A stretch of DNA of 64,000 bases, taken from contig PASF01000002.1 in assembly GCA_002711845.1 (NCBI GenBank), positions 581,829 through 645,828 of the forward strand, given 5' to 3'. The number at the start of each line of letters is the position of its first letter. The stretch's first letter is position 1. The translations under genes were made by a program, and so were the position numbers. The DNA comes from Gammaproteobacteria bacterium (GTDB taxonomy: Bacteria; Pseudomonadota; Gammaproteobacteria; Pseudomonadales; Pseudohongiellaceae). The notes under the pieces were generated by a model. The model made no database searches. It saw nothing but the letters and a program-made list of their open reading frames with translations, and had not been told where the DNA came from. Below, one piece after another: positions 19,071 through 28,137 of the stretch.

Positions 19071-19112
19071 CTGACATGCCGATGAGGCCTGTCCCGTTTT
19101 CGGGGAGTCAAA

Positions 19113-20231
19113 ATGAAAATACGTGTGGTGGTCATGTTGATGTTGGCAATGGGGTCCGGGTACACCCGGGCGGCAGAAAATGTGGTGCTGATTACGATTG
19201 ACGGTGTGCGCTGGCAGGAGCTGTTTCGCGGCCTGGACCCGCGCCTGGCTGAACACGAGGACTATGCAGTGCGCAGCGATGAGCTGATGAGCGCCTTCTG
19301 GCGGGGTACCGCCGGCGAGCGTCGCGGCCTGATCATGCCCTTTGTCTATCAGGTGCTGACCGCGCAGGGCGTGGTGATCGGGGATCGCGACCGGGGATCG
19401 TGTGCGCGCATGAGTAATGACTGGAATTTCTCTTTTCCCGGCTACAACGAAATACTCAGTGGTGTAACCAACGACGCCATCGATTCCAATGCCAAGGTGC
19501 CCAATCCCGAGCGGACATTCCTGGAGCTGTTACAGCAGAACCCGGCGTTTGCGGACAGGGCGGCTGCCTTTGGCTCCTGGGATGTTTTCCCTTACATCTA
19601 CAACATTGAGCGCAGCGGCATTCCGGTCAATACCGACATCGCCAGTGACCCGGCAAACGAATTCGAGCAGTTCCTGAATACGCTGCAGCAGGATGTCTCA
19701 CCGCACTGGCCAACTGTCCGGCATGATGCGTTTACCCATCACTATGCGTTGTCCTACCTGCGTGAGCAGCAGCCCCGTGTGCTTCATATCGCCTACGGCG
19801 AACCGGACGACTTTGCCCATGACGGCAAGTATGATGAGTATGTTTTTGCCAGTCGTCGCGTCGATGGCTTTATCGAGGAAGTCTGGCATACGCTGCAGTC
19901 GCTCGATCAGTACCGGGACAATACAGCATTGTTTATCACTGTCGATCATGGCCGCGGCGAGGAGCCGATAGCCACCTGGCAGCATCACGCCAGCCAGCGC
20001 GCCGTGGAACAATACATGACCGGCCTGGCGATGTACGAGAATGGCATCGAAGGCTCAGACGCCATCTGGATGGCAGCCATGGGAGCCGGCGTTCCGGCCC
20101 GCGGCACCGTGGCGACTGACACCTGCCTGAGCGCCGATGCCATTGCCGCGACGCTGATGCGGTGGCTTGGCGAAGACTATCGGGACTACAATGATGCCAT
20201 GGCGGCGCCGATGAAGGAGTTTTTACCGTGA
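19113..20231 (+). CDS. Secreted alkaline-phosphatase-superfamily phosphoesterase
   Basis: A 372-residue protein with a signal peptide (about 1-21, ending TRA/AE). VVLITIDGVRWQELF is the first metal-binding Asp motif of the alkaline phosphatase/nucleotide pyrophosphatase/sulfatase superfamily. NFSFPGYNEILSG is the nucleophile region, with a Ser rather than a sulfatase Cys, and VDHGRG near residue 275 is a later metal-ligand motif. That suggests a periplasmic or surface phosphomonoesterase or phosphodiesterase. It lies downstream of the Pho-box receptor, and its stop overlaps the GTG start of the PhoD-like gene by 4 bases. Confidence 0.85.
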   Translation: MKIRVVVMLMLAMGSGYTRAAENVVLITIDGVRWQELFRGLDPRLAEHEDYAVRSDELMSAFWRGTAGERRGLIMPFVYQVLTAQGVVIGDRDRGSCARMSNDWNFSFPGYNEILSGVTNDAIDSNAKVPNPERTFLELLQQNPAFADRAAAFGSWDVFPYIYNIERSGIPVNTDIASDPANEFEQFLNTLQQDVSPHWPTVRHDAFTHHYALSYLREQQPRVLHIAYGEPDDFAHDGKYDEYVFASRRVDGFIEEVWHTLQSLDQYRDNTALFITVDHGRGEEPIATWQHHASQRAVEQYMTGLAMYENGIEGSDAIWMAAMGAGVPARGTVATDTCLSADAIAATLMRWLGEDYRDYNDAMAAPMKEFLP

Positions 20232-21280
20232 GAGTAACCGTTGCAACTGCAGTCTCCCTGATCATGAGCCTGATGCTGGTGTTGTTATGGTCGTCACCGA
20301 CGGTGGCACAGGACCGCACCATCATCGCGTTTGGCTCCTGTGTGCATCAGGACCGGCCGCAACCTATCTGGCAGGCGGTATTGGCCGATGAGCCGGAAGT
20401 GTTCGTGTTCCTGGGTGACAATATCTACGGTGACAGTGAGGATCCGGCCGTATTGCAGGCCAAGTACGAGCAACTGGGAGCCGTTGACGGATTTCAGCGT
20501 CTGCGCAATCAGGCCGAGGTGGTCGCCATCTGGGATGATCATGACTATGGCGTCAATGATGGCGGCATCGAATACCCGAGTAAGGAGGCGTCGCGGCAGG
20601 TGATGCTGGATTTCTGGAACGAGCCAGAGGATTCCGAGCGTCGCTCTCGGCCCGATGGCATCTATACCGCCTATGAGTATGGTGAAGACGGCCAGAAAGT
20701 ACAGCTGATTTTGCTGGATCTGCGCTGGAATCGCACACGGCTGGTGGAAATCCACGATGCTGCCAAGCGCCAGGCGCGGCTGGCGCAGGACATGGGGCCG
20801 TATGATGTCAACCTGTCGGCTGCGGCGACCATGTTGGGAGAGACACAATGGCAGTGGTTACAACAACAGCTTGAAGTGGATGCCGACCTGCGTATTATCG
20901 GCTCCAGTATCCAGTTGCTGGCGGACTTCACAGGCTGGGAAAGCTGGGCCAATTTTCCGGCAGACCGGCAGCGTTTTTTCGAACTGCTGCAAGCCTCGCC
21001 GGCAGTGCCCACCGTGATCATCTCGGGCGATACCCACTGGTCCGAATTCAGCCGCATTGATGAAGCCGGGCTGCCTTTCGCCTTGGTAGAGATGACGTCA
21101 TCAGGCCTGACTGAAGAATGGCATGCCATCAGTCCCAACCGTCATCGCGTGGGCGAGGCCTTCGCGGTTGCCAATTATGGCCTGCTGGAAATCGACTGGT
21201 CTGCTGATTCGCCGGTGCTGGACATGTCCATTCGTGATGAGCAGGGCGTGACGTTGATACAACAGACGGTGCGCTTCTGA
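20228..21280 (+). CDS. PhoD-like alkaline phosphatase/phosphodiesterase
   Basis: A 350-residue protein with a signal peptide (about 1-28, ending TVAQ). It has the PhoD/calcineurin-type metallophosphoesterase motifs: AFGSCVHQ, FLGDNIYGD, IWDDHDYGVND and IISGDTHWSE. PhoD enzymes hydrolyse phosphomonoesters and diesters, often using Ca2+ and Fe3+, and act outside the cytoplasm. Translation starts at GTG 20228 inside the GTGA overlap with the upstream phosphoesterase, with AAGGAG 8 bases before it, so the two are coupled. This is the last gene of the presumed Pho unit. Confidence 0.9.
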   Translation: MRVTVATAVSLIMSLMLVLLWSSPTVAQDRTIIAFGSCVHQDRPQPIWQAVLADEPEVFVFLGDNIYGDSEDPAVLQAKYEQLGAVDGFQRLRNQAEVVAIWDDHDYGVNDGGIEYPSKEASRQVMLDFWNEPEDSERRSRPDGIYTAYEYGEDGQKVQLILLDLRWNRTRLVEIHDAAKRQARLAQDMGPYDVNLSAAATMLGETQWQWLQQQLEVDADLRIIGSSIQLLADFTGWESWANFPADRQRFFELLQASPAVPTVIISGDTHWSEFSRIDEAGLPFALVEMTSSGLTEEWHAISPNRHRVGEAFAVANYGLLEIDWSADSPVLDMSIRDEQGVTLIQQTVRF

Positions 21281-21376
21281 GCCCGAATGGGACCTGCACC
21301 TATTGTGCCGGGATGAGTTCAGGACGGAAAACGCGTATGATGCGGTGCCTGTAACCACTGTATCTGTCCGGACCCG

Positions 21377-21970
21377 ATGACTATGGAAACCTTCGCCGCC
21401 GCTGTCACATTATTCCTGATTATGGACCCACTGGGCAATATTCCGATATTTCTCAGTGTGCTGTCAGGGGTCGTGCCTGAACGCCGACGGCGCATCCTGA
21501 TCCGGGAGCTGCTAATCGCGCTGGCGATCATGCTGCTGTTCCTGTTCACCGGGCCGACGATCCTCACCGTCCTGGGCCTGTCACGTGAAGCCATTTCCAT
21601 TGGTGGTGGTCTGGTGCTGATGATCATCGCCATTCGCATGATTTTTCCGTCACGTGGCGGCGTCATGGGGGATGACGGCAGTGAAGGGGAGCCCTTGATT
21701 GTGCCGTTAGCGATGCCCCTGATTGCCGGTCCCTCGGTGTTGGCAACACTGGTGCTGCTGGCAGAGACCGGCCCGGATCGCTCTGGCGACTGGCTGATCG
21801 CGTTGATGGGTGCCTGGACGCTGACTGCGGGCATACTGTTGCTGTCACAGCGACTCTACAAACTGCTCGGCGCCCGTGGCCTGAAAGCCATCGAGCGCCT
21901 GATGGGCATGATTCTGGTGACCATCTCGGTGCAAATGCTGCTGGATGGTTTCAAAAGCTACCTGGGCTGA
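21377..21970 (+). CDS. MarC/UPF0056-family inner-membrane protein
   Basis: A 197-residue protein with six predicted membrane helices and the family signatures LFLIMDPLGNIPIFLS near the N-terminus and GGGLVLMIIAIRM in the middle. The second half begins with PLAMPLIAGPS, a diverged repeat of the first. MarC and YhgN proteins have no agreed transport function; the old multiple-antibiotic-resistance link is not supported for marC itself. The start may be the ATG at 21377 or the one at 21383. The 3' end overlaps the convergent alanine symporter gene by 13 bases. Confidence 0.88.
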   Translation: MTMETFAAAVTLFLIMDPLGNIPIFLSVLSGVVPERRRRILIRELLIALAIMLLFLFTGPTILTVLGLSREAISIGGGLVLMIIAIRMIFPSRGGVMGDDGSEGEPLIVPLAMPLIAGPSVLATLVLLAETGPDRSGDWLIALMGAWTLTAGILLLSQRLYKLLGARGLKAIERLMGMILVTISVQMLLDGFKSYLG

Positions 21971-23514
21971 TCAGGCTCAGTCCGACTTGACGTGGTCTCC
22001 TTGCTGGGGCTGTTGTCGGGGCTGGCATTGGCCTTGTCGTGGCGTCGTTCCCAGAACGTGGCATTCTTGATGCCGAGCTTGCGCGGGTCAAAGGTGATGG
22101 GTTGGCCGCTTTTCAGTTGCGCCTCATAATCCTTCAGGCAGGTGATCGCCGGGCCGGCGACAAAGTAGATGGCAAGGATGCCGACAATATTGATCCAGGC
22201 CATCAAGCCCACGCCAATGTCGCCGATAGTCCAGATAAAGCCGGCGTTGTTGACCATACCATAGGCTACCATGAACATGATCATGAACTTCACCGCGGCC
22301 AGCGGGATTCTGGCCTTGAAATAGCGATTGAGGTAAGCGGTATTGGTCTCGGCGATGTAGTAGTACGCCAGGATGGTCGTGAAGGCAAAGAAGAACAGTG
22401 AGACGCCGACGAATATCGGCCCAAAGTTGCCAAATACACTGAACAGCGCCAGTTGCGTAAAGGCTGCCGAGTTGATTTCCGTGCCGGCATCCACGTTCTG
22501 CACCAGGAACTGGCCAACTTCCAGCGTGCCTTGAATATTGTACTGTTGCGTAATCAGTATCATGAAGGCAGTGGCTGAGCATACGAACAGGGTGTCGACA
22601 TACACCGAAAAGGCCTGAACCAGGCCTTGCTGCGCCGGATGATCCACTTCCGCCGCCGACGCAGCATGAGGGCCAGTACCCTGACCCGCCTCGTTGGAAT
22701 AGATGCCCCGACGCACACCCCAGCCAATCGCTGCGCCAAAACCAGCCTGAGCAGTGAAGGCGTCGCTGAAGATCATGCCAATGACGCTGGGCAGCTGGCT
22801 CAGGTTCAGGAAAATGATGATCAGCGCCATGATGATGTAACCAATCGCCATAAAGGGCACAACGATCTGTGTGAAATGCGCGATACGCTTGATACCGCCA
22901 AAAATGATAAACGCCAGGATCATCAGGATGATGGCCAGCGCGACCAGTTTGTTGGATCCGACTTCGCCAAATTCGGTGACCACCATGGTGCCTTCACCGA
23001 AAACCTGGGCGACCGCGTTACCCACGGCATTGGCCTGCACGCCGGGCAGGAACATGCCGCAGGCGACAATGGCCGCCAGCGCAAACAGCACCGCCAGCCA
23101 GCGTTGTCCCAGGCAACGTTCGAAATAATAGGCAGGACCGCCACGATACTGACCGTCTTCCTCAACCTTGTAGAGCTGGCCCAGGGTTGATTCGGCATAG
23201 GCGGTACTGGCGCCCAGAAAGGCAACCACCCACATCCAGAACACCGCGCCGGGTCCGCCAAACCCGATGGCGGCGGCAACGCCGGCAATGTTGCCGACGC
23301 CGACCCGACCGGACAGTGATACCGCCAGCGCCTGAAAGGACGAAATACCTTGCTCGGACTCGTTACCCTGGAACAGCAGGCGACACATTTCCCGGAAGTG
23401 GCGCAACTGGGCAAAACGTGTCAGCACGGAGTAAAACAGGCCTGCGCCCAGACACAAAAATACCAGTGCGCTGCTCCAGATGATGTTGTTCAGCGAGGTA
23501 ACCAGACCTTCCAT
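21958..23514 (-). CDS. Sodium:alanine/glycine symporter, AGCS family
   Basis: A 518-residue protein with about eleven membrane helices. Typical family segments are SLSGRVGVGNIAGVA and GGPGAVFWMW in helices 2-3, YRGGPAYYFERCL, and GVRRGIYSNEAGQGTGPHAA. These form the sodium and amino-acid binding core of the APC-like fold. The protein imports D/L-alanine or glycine with Na+. AAGGATAAC lies just before the ATG. The tail after residue 470 is hydrophilic and weakly conserved. The next gene on the same strand is a membrane hydrolase 43 bases upstream. Confidence 0.93.
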   Translation of the reverse strand: MEGLVTSLNNIIWSSALVFLCLGAGLFYSVLTRFAQLRHFREMCRLLFQGNESEQGISSFQALAVSLSGRVGVGNIAGVAAAIGFGGPGAVFWMWVVAFLGASTAYAESTLGQLYKVEEDGQYRGGPAYYFERCLGQRWLAVLFALAAIVACGMFLPGVQANAVGNAVAQVFGEGTMVVTEFGEVGSNKLVALAIILMILAFIIFGGIKRIAHFTQIVVPFMAIGYIIMALIIIFLNLSQLPSVIGMIFSDAFTAQAGFGAAIGWGVRRGIYSNEAGQGTGPHAASAAEVDHPAQQGLVQAFSVYVDTLFVCSATAFMILITQQYNIQGTLEVGQFLVQNVDAGTEINSAAFTQLALFSVFGNFGPIFVGVSLFFFAFTTILAYYYIAETNTAYLNRYFKARIPLAAVKFMIMFMVAYGMVNNAGFIWTIGDIGVGLMAWINIVGILAIYFVAGPAITCLKDYEAQLKSGQPITFDPRKLGIKNATFWERRHDKANASPDNSPSKETTSSRTEPDQPR

Positions 23515-23557
23515 TTTGTTATCCTTGGGTTGCGTTCTCGGGTTGCATTAATGTGAT

Positions 23558-25264
23558 TCAGCCGGCGAACTGGGTTGCCTGGCCAGCGACAATATACCAG
23601 CTGACAAACAGCGCATTGATGAACGCGCCGGGCAGGTAGCTGGCCGTGCGGCGATACGTGTAGGTGCTGATGATGGCAACGATCAGTAACATCGGCACAA
23701 ACTGCATCATGACAATCGTGTTCAGCGGCTCAGCGGGTGTTAGGAGTACACCTCGCGTAAACAGGCTGGTGTACTGAGCGATCAGGAACAGCAAAAAACC
23801 GCCCATCAGGGCCAGCGCATTGCTGCTGTACTGCGTCAGTGGCCGGTCACTGGCAACTGACAGCCCGCTGTGCAGCGCGCGCAGCGCCAGCACAAAAAAG
23901 AGGGTGAAAGGTATCAGGTAGACCAGCATGATTTGCAGCTGGTTCAGATTCATGGCCTTGACACCCACAAACCAGAAGCGGAAATCGACCTTGAACAGGA
24001 AGTCCGCCGCCAGCACCGACAGGTACGCCATCCCCACGGTCAGCAGAGCGATACTAATGGAAGGCAGCAGCTGATGGGAATACGTCAATTTGCCCGTGCG
24101 GATAATGAACCCCAGTATCGTAAAGATCACACCATTGACGATGGCCCATACGGCAATCTGGCTGCTGATGGTTTGCGGCAGCCATGCTGTCGCGGGCAGC
24201 AGGGCTGCGCCCCAGCCCATGGCCGGATAAAATGTGGCCACCGGGATGATCGCGCTGATGGTCGCCGCCACCCACCATTTGCCGGTACGGCGAACATAGG
24301 CGGACGGCGCGTCCGGCGAACGCAGGCGGTCGAAATAGGGCGTCAGGAGTAATATGTTGAAGCTGCCCAGTATCAGCATCACAAAACCGAGCAGGCCGAT
24401 CAAAGTGCCCACTTCCTTGAAAAACCAGATCTGGTCGTCAACAGCGCCAGGCGTGCCGCCTTCCAGGGTCTGGCCAAACCAGTCGATGGCGTGACCAATG
24501 GATGTGTGGGAAATATGATTGCCGGGATGCGTCACCGGCGGGGCGTGCCAGACGCGGGCATTGCCCTGGTCGATACTGCCGTAGACCTGTCCCTCAATAA
24601 CAGTGCTGCTGGTGCCAAACAGCGCCTGCAGTTTGGCACTTGTGCCTGCATCCGCGCCTTCGGCGACTTCCCACATCAACGGCGCAAACTCGTCATACTG
24701 GGCAAATACCACGGCAACATTGCGGGGCCAGTCGGGTGTGCCCGGCATGGCCATGCCGCTGCCGGTACTGGACCCCTGCAACACCATCGACCGGTAACCA
24801 TCTGGCGTGGCAGCGGCAGCAGCCAGCACTGTCCAGCCACCCATGGAGTGACCTTCCAGGCCGATATTGTCGTTATCGACGATATCCAGGCGGCGCAGGT
24901 AATCCAGCGCTGCTGGGCCGCCAAAGCCATTGGCAAAGGCCGGACCATCGGAGTATCCGTGCCCGGCCTGATCAAGCGCCAGCACCACGTAACCACGACG
25001 GGCGAATTCAATGGCGAAACCGGACTGCACTTCGCGCGAGTTGATGTAGCCATGCACTGCCAGAATGCCCGGCGCCGGGGTCTGGGCGCTGGCATTGTCG
25101 GGAATGTACAGCAGCGCGCTAAGGGTGTTGCCGTTGGCGCCAGTAAAGCGAACATCCTTGATTTCGATGTCGCCGGCAGTCTGGATCTGATGTGCCAGCA
25201 AAGAGCCGGCCAGTATCAACAGCCAGGCAATAATGAAGGTGCGCCAAGTGGGTTTGTCAGGCAT
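23558..25264 (-). CDS. Alpha/beta hydrolase fused to a polytopic membrane domain
   Basis: The 568 residues show an N-terminal membrane anchor (about 9-24) and a complete alpha/beta hydrolase (about 30-260). The hydrolase has oxyanion motif VHGY (His71), ALDQAGHG and nucleophile elbow GHSMGG (Ser140). About eight membrane helices follow (270-568). The hydrolase part looks catalytic and faces the periplasm if the N-terminal helix is a signal anchor. Substrates could be esters or lipids. The membrane domain is unlike any family I can name, and this architecture is uncommon. It lies in line with the alanine symporter and a serine hydrolase gene. Confidence 0.8.
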   Translation of the reverse strand: MPDKPTWRTFIIAWLLILAGSLLAHQIQTAGDIEIKDVRFTGANGNTLSALLYIPDNASAQTPAPGILAVHGYINSREVQSGFAIEFARRGYVVLALDQAGHGYSDGPAFANGFGGPAALDYLRRLDIVDNDNIGLEGHSMGGWTVLAAAAATPDGYRSMVLQGSSTGSGMAMPGTPDWPRNVAVVFAQYDEFAPLMWEVAEGADAGTSAKLQALFGTSSTVIEGQVYGSIDQGNARVWHAPPVTHPGNHISHTSIGHAIDWFGQTLEGGTPGAVDDQIWFFKEVGTLIGLLGFVMLILGSFNILLLTPYFDRLRSPDAPSAYVRRTGKWWVAATISAIIPVATFYPAMGWGAALLPATAWLPQTISSQIAVWAIVNGVIFTILGFIIRTGKLTYSHQLLPSISIALLTVGMAYLSVLAADFLFKVDFRFWFVGVKAMNLNQLQIMLVYLIPFTLFFVLALRALHSGLSVASDRPLTQYSSNALALMGGFLLFLIAQYTSLFTRGVLLTPAEPLNTIVMMQFVPMLLIVAIISTYTYRRTASYLPGAFINALFVSWYIVAGQATQFAG

Positions 25265-25293
25265 TGTTGTCAGTCCCCGTGCCAGTATGCGGC

Positions 25294-26631
25294 TTATTGT
25301 TGGTTGTTGAGATCGTCGTAAATGATATCGATGGCAATCTGTCGCATATTGGCGGCGCCTGGCCGGTTACCGCCCTGGCTCTGAATCATGCCAATCCAGA
25401 ACATGTCATGAACCGGATCAATCCAGAACCAGGTGCCGGCAGCACCACTCCAGTAGTAGGTGCCTTCGCCCTGTTTCGAGCGCGCCGCCTCAGGGTCAAA
25501 AATCACCGCAAAATCAACACCAAAGCCCTGGCCGGCCTGACCGGACCGGTCGTCACCGCCGCGCAGCAGCAGGCCATCACGCAGGCTGTTGGTGCGCATG
25601 GTTTCGACTGACTCGGCGGATAGAATGCGCTGGCCATCCAGTTCGCCGCCGTTCATCAGCATCTGCAGGAAACGGGCGTAGTCGTGGGTGGTGGACACCA
25701 GGCCGCCACCGCCGGACTCCAGACGGTCGGCATCAAAGTAGCTGGGACGGTCCGGCCGTTCCTGATTGCGCATCAGTTTCTCCTGCTCACGATCCCAACG
25801 ATAGACGTCGGCAAACCGGTCGCGGTCCGCTGCACTCACATAGAACGCCGTATCCGTCATACCCAGCGGTTCATAAAGATGTTCTGCCAGAAACTCGCCA
25901 AATGGCTGACCCGACAGCTTTTCGACGATGTAACCCTGAATGTCGACAGCCACCGAATAAACCCATTCGTCGCCAGGCTGGTAGAGCAGCGGGATGTTGG
26001 ACACGCGGCTGATCAGTGCATTCAGGTCGGGCGAAGCCAGCACTTCCAGCTCGCGAAAGGCATTGTTGACCGGATCATTGCCGCTCAGGCCATAACCGAA
26101 GCCGGCGGAATGATTGAGCAGCTCGCGCATGGTGGGCTGGCGGGTCAGCGGGCCCAGTTCGATATTGCCGGCTTCATCATGGGAGAGGACGACTTCAAGG
26201 TCGGCAAACTCGGGTATGTATTTGCTGACAGGGTCGTCAAGCTCCCACAATCCCTGCTCGTGCAGCATCATCATGGCGACGCCGGTGATGGGTTTGGTCA
26301 TGGAATAGATACGGAACAGCGTGTCTCGGGTCATCGGTCGCTGGTCTTCTATGGACGCAAAGCCGGCACTTTCGTACGTGGCGACCTTGCCGTCCCGGGC
26401 CAGCAGCCACACCATGCCGGCGACGTCATTGTCCGCGACGATTTTCTCCATGGCCGCATCCAGCCGGTCAATCGTGTCTGTGGCAAAGCCGGCCGCTTCA
26501 GCCCCGTCTGCGGTGGCGGGCCAGCGGGTGTCGGCATGGCTGCCGGTCGCCAGTAACAACAAACTGAACGTCAGCGCCGCACCGAGCGTCATGAGTGGGT
26601 GTCGCGGCAACATTGTGTAAGTGGCGGGCAT
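25294..26631 (-). CDS. Serine hydrolase of the class C beta-lactamase family
   Basis: A 445-residue exported protein with an N-terminal hydrophobic signal (about 12-33). The catalytic S-x-x-K is SMTK (Ser110, Lys113) in LFRIYSMTKPITG. YSVAVD at about 227-232 replaces the usual YxN, and the C-terminal K/H-S/T-G box appears as YYWSGAAGTWFW. This pattern is typical of the EstB-like or 6-aminohexanoate-dimer-hydrolase branch, which contains esterases and D-amino peptidases rather than true beta-lactamases. The acceptor is unknown. It starts 29 bases upstream of the membrane hydrolase and may share its transcript. Confidence 0.85.
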   Translation of the reverse strand: MPATYTMLPRHPLMTLGAALTFSLLLLATGSHADTRWPATADGAEAAGFATDTIDRLDAAMEKIVADNDVAGMVWLLARDGKVATYESAGFASIEDQRPMTRDTLFRIYSMTKPITGVAMMMLHEQGLWELDDPVSKYIPEFADLEVVLSHDEAGNIELGPLTRQPTMRELLNHSAGFGYGLSGNDPVNNAFRELEVLASPDLNALISRVSNIPLLYQPGDEWVYSVAVDIQGYIVEKLSGQPFGEFLAEHLYEPLGMTDTAFYVSAADRDRFADVYRWDREQEKLMRNQERPDRPSYFDADRLESGGGGLVSTTHDYARFLQMLMNGGELDGQRILSAESVETMRTNSLRDGLLLRGGDDRSGQAGQGFGVDFAVIFDPEAARSKQGEGTYYWSGAAGTWFWIDPVHDMFWIGMIQSQGGNRPGAANMRQIAIDIIYDDLNNQQ

Positions 26632-26720
26632 GATCAGGGTACCTTGTTGATATTGTTATTTAACCCAAGAGTAACTGTTGCGGCGGCGTTGCACAATCGT
26701 CAGGCGGCTTTCGTCCGGTC

Positions 26721-27305
26721 TCAGAGATACTCCAGCAGGGCACTGAGCCCGGCGGCACCGCCAAAAATGTAAATGGCACAAATGATGCCCTCGCCGATGG
26801 AGGCACCCAGCAGTGTTTTCCATAACTTGATGCGCAGCACGCTGCAGACATAGACAATCATGTCGGTGGGCACGACAGGAATGAACCCCCACGCGCTGAT
26901 GACAATCAATTCACGCTGCTTGAGCAGGGCGGTGAGGCGCTCCACCTGATTCGGGTAGTGTTCGTGAAAGTAATGATCGAAGCGAAACTGGCGTGCCATG
27001 AAATACACGATGGCCGAGGATGAATAGACAGCCAGCTGATTGACCAGAAACAGCGGCCAGGGTGGAAAAACCAGAATGCCGGCGAGCACAATCGGTGTGG
27101 ACGGGATCAGGGTGAAGCCGCGCAGCGTGGAAATCACAAAGTAGCCCAGCAGGCCCAGTGCCAGGTTGTCGGAGAAAAACTGGCGGATATTCTGCGGTGC
27201 AAACAGGTCGGGATAGAAGAAATACAATGACAGCGAGGTAGCCACCACGGCCAGCCAGGTGTAAAGACCAAAGAAATTGACGGTTTCCAGCTTTTCCTTA
27301 TGCAC
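26721..27305 (-). CDS. VTT/TVP38 (DedA-like) membrane protein
   Basis: A 194-residue protein with about five hydrophobic segments. It has the VTT-domain features: a re-entrant loop around TLIPSTPIVLAG, the segment VISAWGFIPVVPTDMI, and a final glycine-rich helix (IYIFGGAAG). DedA and VTT proteins are implicated in lipid scrambling or polyprenyl-phosphate and phosphatidylethanolamine transport. The 5' end overlaps the 3' end of the PmtA-like methyltransferase gene by 8 bases, which suggests a shared role in phospholipid handling. Confidence 0.83.
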   Translation of the reverse strand: MHKEKLETVNFFGLYTWLAVVATSLSLYFFYPDLFAPQNIRQFFSDNLALGLLGYFVISTLRGFTLIPSTPIVLAGILVFPPWPLFLVNQLAVYSSSAIVYFMARQFRFDHYFHEHYPNQVERLTALLKQRELIVISAWGFIPVVPTDMIVYVCSVLRIKLWKTLLGASIGEGIICAIYIFGGAAGLSALLEYL

Positions 27306-27885
27306 GTTGCTCGACTGCGCCTTTGGTCATGCTGTAGACAAACGCTGGCAGGATGTTCAGCGCGACAAAATCAATGTCATCCATGGGTTTGCCGAAAATG
27401 GACTCGATGTCCGCCTTGTTGCTGCGGAAGTACTGGTATTGCAGGTATATACCACCGTCCTTGAGGCCAAACCTCAAGGCTTCGATAACTTTATGCAGAA
27501 AGGCGTTGTTGTCCTTCATGCCTTCAAAGTTTTTTAACGGCAGCGATGACAGGATGACATCATAGCGGCCCGCTTCGGTCAGCAGTTCGGTGACACAGCA
27601 GTTGTGAAGCCGGACCTGTTTGTCCGGACTGCCGGTCATGATCTGCTCAATCCACGGGTTATAGTCAGCCTTGATCTCGCACACATCCAGCTGCGATTGA
27701 TGGCACATACGCTGGATGATTTCGCGCGTGAAAGCGCCGCGGCCGCTACCGATCTCCAGAATTCGCAGTGGCCGGGAAAAGTCAACCTTGCCTACCATGG
27801 ATTTGACCAGAAAGCCCGAGCTGCTGACGATGAGGCCGTCCTCGGTGATGTTGCGTCTGATATTTTTGTAGATTTTGACGAGCAT
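27298..27885 (-). CDS. SAM-dependent methyltransferase, PmtA-like phospholipid N-methyltransferase
   Basis: The start is taken at the ATG at 27885 (MLVKIYKNIR) with GGGAG just upstream; a TTG-started form 30 bases longer is less likely. The 195 residues show motif I ILEIGSGRGAFT, acidic CEI at the end of beta-2, and VILSSLPLKNF followed by LQYQYF. The SLPL-x-NF and QYQY signatures are typical of PmtA enzymes that methylate phosphatidylethanolamine toward phosphatidylcholine. The first-motif resemblance to rRNA adenine dimethylases is shared by the family. Coupling with a VTT membrane protein supports a lipid role. Activity is not proven. Confidence 0.75.
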   Translation of the reverse strand: MLVKIYKNIRRNITEDGLIVSSSGFLVKSMVGKVDFSRPLRILEIGSGRGAFTREIIQRMCHQSQLDVCEIKADYNPWIEQIMTGSPDKQVRLHNCCVTELLTEAGRYDVILSSLPLKNFEGMKDNNAFLHKVIEALRFGLKDGGIYLQYQYFRSNKADIESIFGKPMDDIDFVALNILPAFVYSMTKGAVEQRA

Positions 27886-28137
27886 TGGTCTCCCGGGCGT
27901 CAGCCCGCTTGGCAAGCAGAAGGTCGCTAGATGGCTGGGGAGAGATCATACCCTTAAAGGACGTGTAGTTGTAGTCAATTCAAAGGCCTGTGGTCCTGAG
28001 CCCAGCCCTCAGCGAAGGTTATCCGGTTCAGCCTCCAGGTTTGGGTGTACAGCGGCAGTGTCCGGCGGCTAGACTTGCGGTTTGCCTCGATTTGCCCGGG
28101 TCGTCGACAGGCTCAGTTGTTAACAGGAGAGACCGGT

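Noticed and set aside
21345..21370. CTGTAAC, CTGTATC and CTGTCCG before marC, as a possible Pho box
   Set aside because: The repeats are 9 and 6 bases apart rather than 11, so they do not match the PhoB spacing.
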